22,219 bases of DNA from a virus, in IMG/VR virus record IMGVR_UViG_3300021404_000042, positions 1-22,219 of that record. The stretch is one strand, 5' to 3'. This document shows positions 14,174 to 20,133 of the stretch, piece after piece (position 1 is the first letter of the stretch; every line of letters begins with the position of its first letter). The translations under genes and the position numbers were made by a program. The notes beneath the pieces were generated by a model. That model had not been told where the DNA came from. It saw only the letters and a list, made by a program, of their open reading frames with translations, and searched no databases.

Positions 14174-14371
14174 CTATTCCTGACTTTCACCCTTCTGATC
14201 TAGGCTAGGGGGAGTAATCTCATAAGCGGCTCCCCTGTAAAGCCTGCCCTCATACATAAATTCCAATGTCATAGCACGCCTCATTTGTGTTTGGGCCATA
14301 TGTGTTACTGCACCTTTGGGCATCTCAAAAGGCTTCGATGGGTTAATTTGTCCTTTAATTTCATCTGCCAT
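14174..14371 (-). CDS. Hypothetical protein (65 aa)
   Basis: This 65-aa protein starts at ATG 14371 with GGAGAG four bases upstream. It is compact, with a basic helix (THMAQTQMRRAMTLEFMYEG) followed by strands and a Ser/Pro/Glu tail. It ends three bases before the GTG of the zinc protein, so both are probably translated from one message. No family was recognised. Confidence 0.55.
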   Translation of the reverse strand: MADEIKGQINPSKPFEMPKGAVTHMAQTQMRRAMTLEFMYEGRLYRGAAYEITPPSLDQKGESQE

Positions 14372-14380
14372 ATCACTCTC

Positions 14381-14623
14381 CTAAATTATCCTGTTGCTGT
14401 ACCGTACGCTAGAAGGCCCATTCACGACACTTGTGTACACTTCTGCCTGGAACCTCCAATCGATACGAAGACCTGGGAATTGTGTCTTGAAATGATTGCT
14501 TTTCGATACGAGCATAGCTATCATCTCCTCTTGAAGCGCGTGAAATGCTTCTTTTTCACGCTTGTCAAGCTTCTCGAAGTCGCCCTGCTCAAGCAGCTTT
14601 GTATTGTCCTGGGTGATATCCAT
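14381..14623 (-). CDS. Hypothetical protein (80 aa)
   Basis: This 80-aa protein starts at ATG 14623 immediately after the preceding TAA, with AGAGG nine bases upstream. The first 45 residues are a charged helix (LLEQGDFEKLDKREKEAFHA, then LQEEMIAMLV). The rest contains aromatic and basic residues with possible strands (GLRIDWRFQAEVYTSVVNG). No family was recognised. It belongs to the small genes between the packaging nuclease-like gene and the portal. Confidence 0.55.
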   Translation of the reverse strand: MDITQDNTKLLEQGDFEKLDKREKEAFHALQEEMIAMLVSKSNHFKTQFPGLRIDWRFQAEVYTSVVNGPSSVRYSNRII

Positions 14624-14965
14624 TTACTCATACCTCTGCTGAAACTTCTCTCGTAGCTGATACACCTCTTTCGGGATACCTATCAGCATGTGATGGCCGT
14701 AGAGTTCACCTTTTTCGTTCTGCTCATCAAGATGCTGCTTTATCAGATCGAGATTAGTATCACCAACCATAGAGCTATCCAAGATTGTCAGCTCTTTCGT
14801 CTCTTTGTTGTATTCCCCAAAATCCGCATCGTTGCCATAAGCTTGAATGCGGATAGTTGGTGTATAAGCAGCCTTTACAACTTCATCCATGTTATGCCCA
14901 TTGCGGATAGCCTCTTCTCTCAAAGACTCTGCTATTCTTTTGTCCCACCTGAATGCTTCATCCAT
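14624..14965 (-). CDS. Hypothetical protein (113 aa)
   Basis: I chose ATG 14965 because it directly follows the upstream TGA and has AGAGG about ten bases before it; a GTG at 15001 in the same frame would add 12 residues but has no ribosome site. The product has a charged N-terminal helix (FRWDKRIAESLREEAIRNG), a strand region (TPTIRIQAYGND, TKELTILDSS) and a C-terminal helix (KEVYQLREKFQQRYE). No family was recognised. It is adjacent to the packaging nuclease-like gene but shows no nuclease motif of its own. Confidence 0.55.
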   Translation of the reverse strand: MDEAFRWDKRIAESLREEAIRNGHNMDEVVKAAYTPTIRIQAYGNDADFGEYNKETKELTILDSSMVGDTNLDLIKQHLDEQNEKGELYGHHMLIGIPKEVYQLREKFQQRYE

Positions 14966-14966
14966 A

Positions 14967-15683
14967 TCAATAAATCCTCTCGCTATGACGTACTTGCTCA
15001 CTGAACGGGTCTTCTAAGCATGATAGCCCAAGTGCTGTTGCAAGGTCATCGTGCTTGCCTTTTTTAGCCCCGTATGTGCTGCTGCCCTCATCTCCCACCT
15101 TGATCTCATAGACTCGAAGCTCTTCTACAGTCACTTTCATTTCTGGTGTGTCTGGACCATGTACACGTTTCTCTTGCAGAAGAGATTGCAGTCCTGACAC
15201 CAGGAACTTCTTAGCCATGACGCCTGTTTTGCGATTGTACTTCTCACCATGAGAGAAAGTGATAGGCTTGAGCCGTATGTGCTTGCACTGTGGACGTAGG
15301 GCTATCTCTTTCTTTAGCATCTCGTATACAGGCTTTCCGACCCCCGTCACATCGATCAGCACTCTCACATTGCGATTTGCGAACATCGGACTACAAAGCA
15401 TATCCGCAATGATGATAGCCACGTCTGGATAGCTCGTTCCAAGTGGCAAGCGTGCGATATGCCTGACTGTGTACTCAGATCTCAGCACAGGCTCAGCACC
15501 CTTTGGCGGTATCCAGTTCCCTTTCACGTCGTGATGGCCGAGTGTAGGCTTGCCTCTGTACCGGATCTTGCCTGTGTCGATTTGAGAGACTTCGCACACA
15601 CAGACCGCAGTGGGGTCGTTTACTTGGCCCACATCAATTCCGACCGTGACCGGATTTAGCCTGCCTGTAATTGCAAGTCCCAC
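14967..15683 (-). CDS. Stand-alone RNase H-fold nuclease-like protein (terminase nuclease domain-like)
   Basis: This 238-aa protein starts at GTG 15683, overlaps the large terminase by 28 bases, and has AAGGA about nine bases upstream. It reads like a free-standing terminase nuclease domain. Strand 1 is VTVGIDVGQVNDPTAV (Asp17), a later strand is VRVLIDVTGVGKPV (Asp111), and the C-terminal part has GKHDDLATALGL (Asp212, Asp213). These three acidic positions match those that bind two metals in the terminase RNase H-like fold. No ATPase motif is present. Position directly after a large terminase whose own nuclease residues are altered suggests it may cut DNA during packaging in partnership with that protein. 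This role is inference; a general RNase H-like resolvase role is an alternative. Confidence 0.75.
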   Translation of the reverse strand: MGLAITGRLNPVTVGIDVGQVNDPTAVCVCEVSQIDTGKIRYRGKPTLGHHDVKGNWIPPKGAEPVLRSEYTVRHIARLPLGTSYPDVAIIIADMLCSPMFANRNVRVLIDVTGVGKPVYEMLKKEIALRPQCKHIRLKPITFSHGEKYNRKTGVMAKKFLVSGLQSLLQEKRVHGPDTPEMKVTVEELRVYEIKVGDEGSSTYGAKKGKHDDLATALGLSCLEDPFSEQVRHSERIY

Positions 15684-17089
15684 TGCTCTACGTCCTTCTT
15701 AATAATCTGTTCTATGTCTTCTGTTCTAAATGCATCTGACGACCCGTACATGATCATTAGGTTAGTTAGTGCCCACACACATGCTCCAAATCTATCTGGC
15801 GTCCTCTCACCTTGTAACCAGTTGCATTGTTGATCTTCGAGATCTGGGAAGGCACCCAGGTGTGAGATTGCCTTTTTCTGGTAGAGATTTGAGATCGTCT
15901 CTGCTAGCGGTTGCCTCCCGCGTGACGCTCTCACTATCTCGAATGGCACATGCCTCATGCCGCTTGACTCTGCTGTGCTTTTGACTACAGACCCTACCAT
16001 CTCCCCACCGTGATTTATCTCCCCAACAATGCAGTCTGCTTCAAACTTTTTGTAGGCTTCTAGTGCCTCGCTTGCCCATTCGTTCGGAGTCCCAGGTAGG
16101 CTATAATCCGCTAAGACATAGCCACGATTGTCAGTCCCCAAGCCTGCTACGATGATGCCAGCTTCAGCAGGTCCTTCTATGTCTGTATTGCCATTGTCAG
16201 GCGGATTAATTGCGACTACAATGCGCTTGAGCTCAGGATATTCCTCAAATGTCAGACGATTATCTTCGATCCAATCCCGTTTCCACAAAGCCCCGTCAAT
16301 ATCATCAATAATTTCTCCTTCAATCTCTTGTCTGCCTAATCGCGTCCCTGTATATCTTCTCTCAATATCTCGTATAAATCTTTTTGCTAAATTCTCTTGA
16401 TTGTCATACATAGAACCATTTGTAACATGTGTTGTCGGATCTTTCACTAACAGCTTCATCGCTTTGGTATTGCGTGGCGTCGTTGTGACTACACATTGCG
16501 GTTCTACACCAGGCGATGGATAGATGCGCAATCCGAAGGATAGTTGATCCCAAGCATCGTCATACTGCCAACTTGCCCTTTCATCAGCCCAAGCGAACGA
16601 ATGCTGAGGACCGCGCATCTGATCCGGTTCGTCTGCGCTATAGGTTGTGGCATACGAGCCGTTTGGCCAGACGAGCAAACGCTTGGAAGGATAGTAGGTG
16701 GGTGTAAACCAAGGTGGCGATATCGGGATGATACCGGACCGTCCCTTGATCATCACATCGCGTACGTCTGCTACTGTTCTTCCCACTAAAGCGATGTGAC
16801 ACCCGGGGTAAGCTTCTGCCTTCTCAATGACCCATTCCGCGCCCGTTCTAGTCTTTCCCCATCCACGACCAGCCTTGATAACCCACGTTGACCAGTTCCC
16901 CTCGGGTGCGAGCTGCTTATCTCTTGCCCACGCCTTCCAGGTGTACTTGAGCCTGAGAGCGCGTTCCCGTGGGCTTTTCTTAATGTACTCATGCTTTCGT
17001 TTCTTGCTCCAAGAAGCAAATTCACGAAAGAGCCTGATTTCCTGATCAGGCGTGATATCAGCTTTGGTTAGACGGCTCTTTGTCTTCAT
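15656..17089 (-). CDS. terL: Terminase large subunit with altered nuclease residues
   Basis: This 477-aa protein starts at ATG 17089 and overlaps the small terminase gene by 32 bases. The ATPase is complete: Walker A AGRGWGKT (73-80), Walker B with WADE (Asp169, Glu170) and a coupling motif TTTPR (202-206). It drives DNA into the capsid at the portal. The C-terminal nuclease domain is recognisable (GIIVAGLGTDNRGYVLAD, GEINHGGEMVG with Glu357, DRFGACVWALTNLM). However, the first catalytic Asp, expected in a V-D-P motif, is Asn295 (INP), and the Asp expected in DRxDALVWAL is Gly435. Two of three metal ligands are therefore missing by comparison with the family as I know it. The rest of the gene shows no frameshift or stop. 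Confidence 0.92.
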   Translation of the reverse strand: MKTKSRLTKADITPDQEIRLFREFASWSKKRKHEYIKKSPRERALRLKYTWKAWARDKQLAPEGNWSTWVIKAGRGWGKTRTGAEWVIEKAEAYPGCHIALVGRTVADVRDVMIKGRSGIIPISPPWFTPTYYPSKRLLVWPNGSYATTYSADEPDQMRGPQHSFAWADERASWQYDDAWDQLSFGLRIYPSPGVEPQCVVTTTPRNTKAMKLLVKDPTTHVTNGSMYDNQENLAKRFIRDIERRYTGTRLGRQEIEGEIIDDIDGALWKRDWIEDNRLTFEEYPELKRIVVAINPPDNGNTDIEGPAEAGIIVAGLGTDNRGYVLADYSLPGTPNEWASEALEAYKKFEADCIVGEINHGGEMVGSVVKSTAESSGMRHVPFEIVRASRGRQPLAETISNLYQKKAISHLGAFPDLEDQQCNWLQGERTPDRFGACVWALTNLMIMYGSSDAFRTEDIEQIIKKDVEQWDLQLQAG

Positions 17090-17648
17090 TGTCTATAGCC
17101 GCTGCGAGATCTGCCAACAGCTCATCCTTTGCCTTTTGTGCCAAGTCTTCAAGTTGGGCATGGATATTAACCTGTGGCTTGTCTTTATACTCTGGAAGAT
17201 TCGCTTTCGCCCAGGCCAAGGCTAAGCTATCGCTGTTTTTGGGAACCATGACCTTAGCACCTCGCTTGGTCATAGGTCTCCCCCGGCTGTCGTGCTTCTG
17301 CTCACCTTCCTCATCCAAGACAGGCTCCGTCTCGTAAACTACTTGACCCATACTCACCATCGGTTCTTCCCAGCCTATAATGCCTCTCTTGTAAATTGAG
17401 CTGCGACCTACATCCCTCGCTCTTTCAAGTGCATTATCCCATTCTTGTGCAAACTTCTGATCTTTTTCACGCCAATCATAGACAGTAGTGCGATCTCTAT
17501 CAATATGCTCACAGGCAAGAGACACGGTAGGATCTTCGCGAAGGAATGCGAGAAATTTTTCTTTCGCCTCTTTGCGCTCAGCCTCTCTGCTTAACGCACG
17601 CGTAGGGCTGTTGGATTTGTTGGATTTACGCTCATTGTCCGTTTCCAT
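17058..17648 (-). CDS. terS: Terminase small subunit (HTH DNA-binding)
   Basis: I chose ATG 17648 (196 aa), eight bases after GAGGG; a TTG two codons earlier is also in frame. Residues 28-65 form a helix-turn-helix (FLAFLREDPTVSLACEHIDR, then DRTTVYDWREKD). The phrase ARDVGRSSIYKRGIIGWEEP (78-97) followed by a strand pair and NSDSLALAWAKANLPEYKDK (139-158) is typical of small terminases of the phBC6A51-like type. There is a charged C-terminal tail. The protein recognises the packaging site and recruits the large subunit. The gene lies immediately before terL with a 32-base overlap, the usual order. An insertion between the HTH and C-terminal part (about 98-135) is Glu/Lys-rich. Confidence 0.82.
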   Translation of the reverse strand: METDNERKSNKSNSPTRALSREAERKEAKEKFLAFLREDPTVSLACEHIDRDRTTVYDWREKDQKFAQEWDNALERARDVGRSSIYKRGIIGWEEPMVSMGQVVYETEPVLDEEGEQKHDSRGRPMTKRGAKVMVPKNSDSLALAWAKANLPEYKDKPQVNIHAQLEDLAQKAKDELLADLAAAIDNEDKEPSNQS

Positions 17649-17868
17649 GTGCAACGCCCTCTAGAATAGCAGACACGTTATACAATTCACTCTGTGTCAA
17701 CTTCCCACCCATTCTAATCCTCAGTGATAGATATGCCGCTTCTGCTTGATCAAATGAGCTGTACCGTTCACGCGTGACGTACATCTGCTTGGGTTGTCCT
17801 ACCTCATTTGTTGGTGATGACTCAATAATTTGTGGGCCTTTTGCGCCCATGATCAGACGGTAGCTCAT
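17632..17868 (-). CDS. Hypothetical protein (78 aa)
   Basis: This 78-aa protein starts at ATG 17868 in an ATGA overlap with the upstream gene and ends 17 bases into the small terminase gene. A strand-like N-terminus (MSYRLIMGAKGPQIIES) is followed by a Pro/Gln segment and a helical half (SFDQAEAAYLSLRIRMGGKL). No family was recognised. It directly precedes the packaging genes. Confidence 0.55.
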   Translation of the reverse strand: MSYRLIMGAKGPQIIESSPTNEVGQPKQMYVTRERYSSFDQAEAAYLSLRIRMGGKLTQSELYNVSAILEGVAHGNGQ

Positions 17869-18080
17869 GAGTTGTACCCTATCGGCAGTGACATAGAACG
17901 CACATTCGAGTCAATGGACTTATACGCCCACAATTTGAGCATGCTCACAATCTCATCTTGTGTCATCTCTTGCTTCTTCCACTCCTCAAGAGCAAATCTT
18001 ATCTTCTTGCTCTCATCAGGCGTGAAGGTAAGAGTAAGCTCAAAGAGTTCTGCTTTCTCTTCACTTTTTCCTTCATTCAT
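17865..18080 (-). CDS. Hypothetical acidic protein (71 aa)
   Basis: This 71-aa protein starts at ATG 18080 in an ATGA overlap and ends in another with the next gene. It has a charged N-terminus, a strand (ELFELTLTFTPDE), and a helix-loop-helix part (KKIRFALEEWKKQEMTQDEI, then VSMLKLWAYKSIDSN). The ASP-K-K/helix pattern resembles small single-domain DNA-binding or antitoxin-like folds, but there is no firm match. No family was recognised. Confidence 0.55.
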   Translation of the reverse strand: MNEGKSEEKAELFELTLTFTPDESKKIRFALEEWKKQEMTQDEIVSMLKLWAYKSIDSNVRSMSLPIGYNS

Positions 18081-18340
18081 ACATTCACGCTCTCTTCTGC
18101 CACAGGTTGCACGCGCTGTTTATCTGTCCAGTCATACAGATGTTGTATAGAACAAAAGTGCAGGGACTCGTTGCGGGCTGAGCTAAAGAGCTTAAATCCG
18201 CAATACTGCACAAGAGCTATCCAACCCTTGGGCAAATTGTCTATAGGGTCATTGCAGTTTGTGATCTCGCTGCAAGTCTCACACTTAATACCGACAAAAT
18301 GCATATATTCACATTTTTCATGTTGTGGGTGGATAGGCAT
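18077..18340 (-). CDS. Small zinc-binding protein, first gene of the structural operon
   Basis: This 87-aa protein starts at ATG 18340; the ribosome site is weak (GAGG is about 17 bases away), so the start is uncertain and ATG 18304 is an alternative. Cys20-x-x-Cys23 and His61-Phe-Cys63 form a likely zinc site, with LPKGW at 36-40. The same order of motifs occurs in the protein at 13868-14170, so the two are paralogues. It is the first gene behind the promoter region at 18438-18479. Its role is unknown. A zinc protein at the head of a late operon could act in regulation, but nothing in the sequence proves that. Confidence 0.65.
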   Translation of the reverse strand: MPIHPQHEKCEYMHFVGIKCETCSEITNCNDPIDNLPKGWIALVQYCGFKLFSSARNESLHFCSIQHLYDWTDKQRVQPVAEESVNV

Positions 18341-18389
18341 GAAAGTGTCAGCTACACCTCATGTCTATCATCCGGTGAAAGATAACTGG

Positions 18390-18412
18390 TGTTTTCGCAC
18401 GTCATGAAAACA
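18390..18412. repeat. 7-bp inverted repeat in the leader of the structural operon
   Basis: TGTTTTC and GAAAACA are perfect inverted copies separated by nine bases (gcacgtcat). They lie about 30-50 bases downstream of the expected transcription start. In RNA they would form a short stem with no T run after it on the minus strand, so termination is unlikely. A binding site or leader structure is possible. Confidence 0.4.
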
Positions 18413-18437
18413 TGGTTTATCTAAGAGCAGCCAGTTG

Positions 18438-18465
18438 CTACTCATCCACAGTATAGTATGAGTAG
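18438..18465. promoter_or_regulatory. Inverted-repeat operator around the -10 of the structural promoter
   Basis: CTACTCAT (18438-18445) and ATGAGTAG (18458-18465) are perfect 8-bp inverted copies with a 12-base spacer. The spacer contains the -10 box (18450-18455). A dimeric protein bound here would block the promoter, so this is a good operator candidate. The repressor is not visible in the window. Confidence 0.6.
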
Positions 18466-18479
18466 ACATAGGATGTAAA
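18450..18479 (-). promoter_or_regulatory. Sigma-70-type promoter of the structural operon
   Basis: On the minus strand TTTACA (18474-18479) and TATACT (18450-18455) are 18 bases apart, close to consensus. Transcription would start near 18443 and give a leader of about 100 bases before the first gene at 18340. No other convincing promoter is visible until the tail genes, so it probably drives the packaging and virion genes. Confidence 0.65.
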
Positions 18480-18485
18480 GGATAT

Positions 18486-18544
18486 TAGGGATAATGCCCC
18501 ACGTCATGGTTGAGAGATGAGGAGAAATAGGGATGAGTCCCCAC
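18486..18544. repeat. Two phased 17-bp direct repeats upstream of the structural promoter
   Basis: TAGGGATAATGCCCCAC (18486-18502) and TAGGGATGAGTCCCCAC (18528-18544) match at 14 of 17 positions. Their starts are 42 bp apart, about four helical turns, so they face the same side of the DNA. Each has a GGG...CCC dyad. The nearer copy ends seven bases from the -35 box. This arrangement is typical of activator sites. Confidence 0.55.
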
Positions 18545-18554
18545 TTTGGGCATG

Positions 18555-18588
18555 AAAAAGCCTCTCTTCAGTTTCCCAAAGAGAGGCT
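18555..18588 (-). terminator. Rho-independent terminator
   Basis: On the minus strand AGCCTCTCTT and AAGAGAGGCT form a 10-bp stem around a 10-base loop (18569-18578), followed by TTTTT (18555-18559). It ends minus-strand transcription from the integrase side, upstream of the structural promoter. It shares its stem with the hairpin at 18667-18741. Confidence 0.85.
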
Positions 18589-18666
18589 CGCCTGCGCGTC
18601 AACCGCACAGCAATTTGATGTTGCAATAACAACTCTACACACTGGCATCTTAGCATACAGGTCAAC

Positions 18667-18741
18667 AAAAAGCCTCTCTCACTTTCGGTCCAAGCTCAGG
18701 GCTTTAGGGCTACTAGCTTCAGAGTTACTGATGAGAGAGGC
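18667..18741 (-). terminator. Terminator-like stem with a 50-base structured loop
   Basis: On the minus strand GCCTCTCTCA (18741-18732) pairs with TGAGAGAGGC (18681-18672) as a perfect 10-bp stem, followed by TTTTT (18671-18667). The loop is 50 bases, unusually long, and could form two further stems (TCAG/CTGA and AAGCT/AGCTT), giving a three-way junction. It may be a terminator, or the 3' part of a small structured RNA. The last 13 bases AGAGAGGCTTTTT are shared with the next terminator. Confidence 0.6.
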
Positions 18742-18861
18742 AATTGGCTTCTCAAGCCGTGTGTGGATGCTACTGCAATCCAAATCATCCAGGCCTGCAT
18801 CCAAGGCCAACGATAACGTCATCTTGCAGCTTTGGTATACAGCCTCAGTGTAGCAGGCGCG

Positions 18862-19011
18862 TCAATTCTTTCGCTCGTTCTCTAGATCTACAAACATCTG
18901 CTTCATTTCTGCCATACGCTTTCTATGCTCTAAATGGCCCTTGACTCTCTCATAAATAGTCAACATAACCGCTATGCTTCCTGTTATCCCTATCACTATA
19001 TAAGGCCACAT
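18862..19011 (-). CDS. Small single-pass membrane protein (49 aa)
   Basis: This short gene was found in a gap. ATG 19011 is eight bases after GGAGG (inside the end of the preceding small gene), and the TGA is at 18862-18864. The product begins MWPYIVIGITGSIAVMLTIY: residues 4-20 are a membrane segment, followed by a charged, basic helix (KGHLEHRKRMAEMKQMFVDL) to the C-terminus. This N-in-membrane, C-terminal-helix form occurs in small phage membrane proteins such as holin-like or exclusion proteins, but I do not assign it. Confidence 0.75.
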   Translation of the reverse strand: MWPYIVIGITGSIAVMLTIYERVKGHLEHRKRMAEMKQMFVDLENERKN

Positions 19012-19014
19012 CAG

Positions 19015-19134
19015 CTATTCCTCCCAGTGCTTAAAGGCTTCTTTTAGCTTGTAAAGATTTCTCACGAACATAATGCTATCAACTAATTCAAATACGACCA
19101 ATAAGGCCACAATAGCGTATAGAACTAGGTTCAT
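19015..19134 (-). CDS. Very small single-pass membrane protein (39 aa)
   Basis: This short gene was found in a gap directly after the integrase. ATG 19134 follows AAAGGA with an 8-base spacer, and the TAG (19015-19017) lies three bases before the next ATG. The product begins MNLVLYAIVALLVVFELVDS: residues 2-19 are a membrane segment, and the remaining 20 residues are a charged helix (NLYKLKEAFKHWEE). It is paired with the 49-aa membrane protein behind it, so the two may act together. The function is unknown. Confidence 0.75.
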   Translation of the reverse strand: MNLVLYAIVALLVVFELVDSIMFVRNLYKLKEAFKHWEE

Positions 19135-19146
19135 ATGGTGTCCTTT

Positions 19147-20133
19147 CTATTTAATCCCATAGTGAGCTGCGAGCTGATCAGCATACGGGTTTTCATCCTT
19201 GCTCAGGGCTTCCATGTATCGGCCTGTAGTGGCTAGCGACTCGTGCCCTAGTCGCTTCTGGATGACGTTGACCGGAGCCCCTACCTCTTGCATGTTGCGA
19301 GCCCAGGTGTGTCGTGTCGTATGTACCTTGCTCGTTCCTAGCCGCCTCTGACAGATATTGGCGATGCCATGACGCCCTAGCCTGTCCCCTGCCTGTCTTT
19401 CAGCTTGTCCAGAAGGGATAAGGCATACCCACAAAGGACGCGTGTCACCTTGCACGCCTATCTTGATCTCTCCATAGTAGGCTTGTAGCCAGTCAAGCAG
19501 GGCAGTCGCTACTACAAGAGGGAGCATATCACGCATCACCTTGCCACCCTTGCAGTGCTCAAATGAGACAACAAGCTTACCACCTTGGAAGAAGAGATGC
19601 TGCAATTCCAAGCTCACGACTTCAGAGAGACGACGGCCTGTCTGCAAGAGCAGAGTGAGCAAGGCATAATCACGCTTGCCTTGCACGCTACTTCGATCAA
19701 TTGCTTTTAGTGCCTTGTCTACATCCTCATTATCAAGTGCTCTTGCTTTTGCATACTCTTGTACTTTAGCCCGCGATACACGCTTAATCGGATTGACCTC
19801 TAGAAAGCATTGCTTGATAGCGTGCTCATAGAAGCTGCTGATAACCGATAATCTGAGATTGTAGGTAGAGGATGAGACCTCTTTGCCTGCTCTCTTCGAT
19901 TTGCCAGCATAGGCTTGTGCCATGAGTGCTATATTGGCTAGATCCTCTTTTCCTTGGCTATCCAAGTCGAGATGAACCTCTTTGAGCCATTCACGGAATT
20001 CGCGGAGCATTTCTCTGTAGGCATCCTGCGTTCTAGTGCTCTTGCTCCGTCTGAATTTGGCATCCAGCCAGCCGAGAATGAGGACATCTAGGCTTGTGCT
20101 GGTGACGATGATGGAGAGGGATTGATCATTCAT
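19147..20133 (-). CDS. int: Tyrosine recombinase / phage integrase
   Basis: I chose ATG 20133 (328 aa, MNDQSLSIIVTSTSLDVLIL), which overlaps the preceding stop by eight bases and has GGAG upstream. The N-terminal SAM-like core-binding domain (about 20-120) is followed by the catalytic domain. Visible catalytic residues are Arg168 (TGRRLSEV), Lys195 or Lys198 (HCKGGKVM), His271-x-x-Arg274 (HTTRH), His297 (LGHESLATTGRY) and the nucleophile Tyr306. The set is complete, so the enzyme should be active. It joins phage and host DNA at attachment sites. The gene is cotranscribed with a zinc protein from the promoter at 20595-20623. Compared with many phages it is placed unusually, between early genes and the packaging operon. 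Confidence 0.93.
   Translation of the reverse strand: MNDQSLSIIVTSTSLDVLILGWLDAKFRRSKSTRTQDAYREMLREFREWLKEVHLDLDSQGKEDLANIALMAQAYAGKSKRAGKEVSSSTYNLRLSVISSFYEHAIKQCFLEVNPIKRVSRAKVQEYAKARALDNEDVDKALKAIDRSSVQGKRDYALLTLLLQTGRRLSEVVSLELQHLFFQGGKLVVSFEHCKGGKVMRDMLPLVVATALLDWLQAYYGEIKIGVQGDTRPLWVCLIPSGQAERQAGDRLGRHGIANICQRRLGTSKVHTTRHTWARNMQEVGAPVNVIQKRLGHESLATTGRYMEALSKDENPYADQLAAHYGIK

Larger units (their letters stand above)
18341..18861. other. Gene-free regulatory stretch between integrase block and structural operon
   Basis: This 521-base stretch has no convincing gene on either strand. From right to left it holds about 120 bases with no clear signal, two terminator-like hairpins (18667-18741 and 18555-18588), an upstream pair of 17-bp repeats, a promoter with an inverted repeat around the -10, and a leader with a 7-bp inverted repeat (18390-18396 / 18406-18412). 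The 9-mer gcgcgtcaa occurs at 18594 and again at 18858. Being downstream of the integrase, it is a reasonable place for the phage attachment site, but I cannot identify the core. Confidence 0.55.

Noticed and set aside
18660-18760. Hammerhead ribozyme, because CTGATGAG and CGAAAG both occur near the three-way-like stem
   Set aside because: CTGATGA is on the plus strand and CGAAA on the minus strand, so the two core parts are not on the same RNA.
18679-18822. A 47-codon minus-strand frame (MTLSLALDAG...) ending in the long-loop hairpin
   Set aside because: There is no close ribosome site and the stop lies in the hairpin stem. It could be real, but the evidence is too weak to list as a gene.
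18533-18853. A 106-codon open frame on the plus strand across the gene-free region
   Set aside because: It runs through both minus-strand terminator hairpins, has no family resemblance, and would be the only plus-strand gene. The open frame is probably chance.
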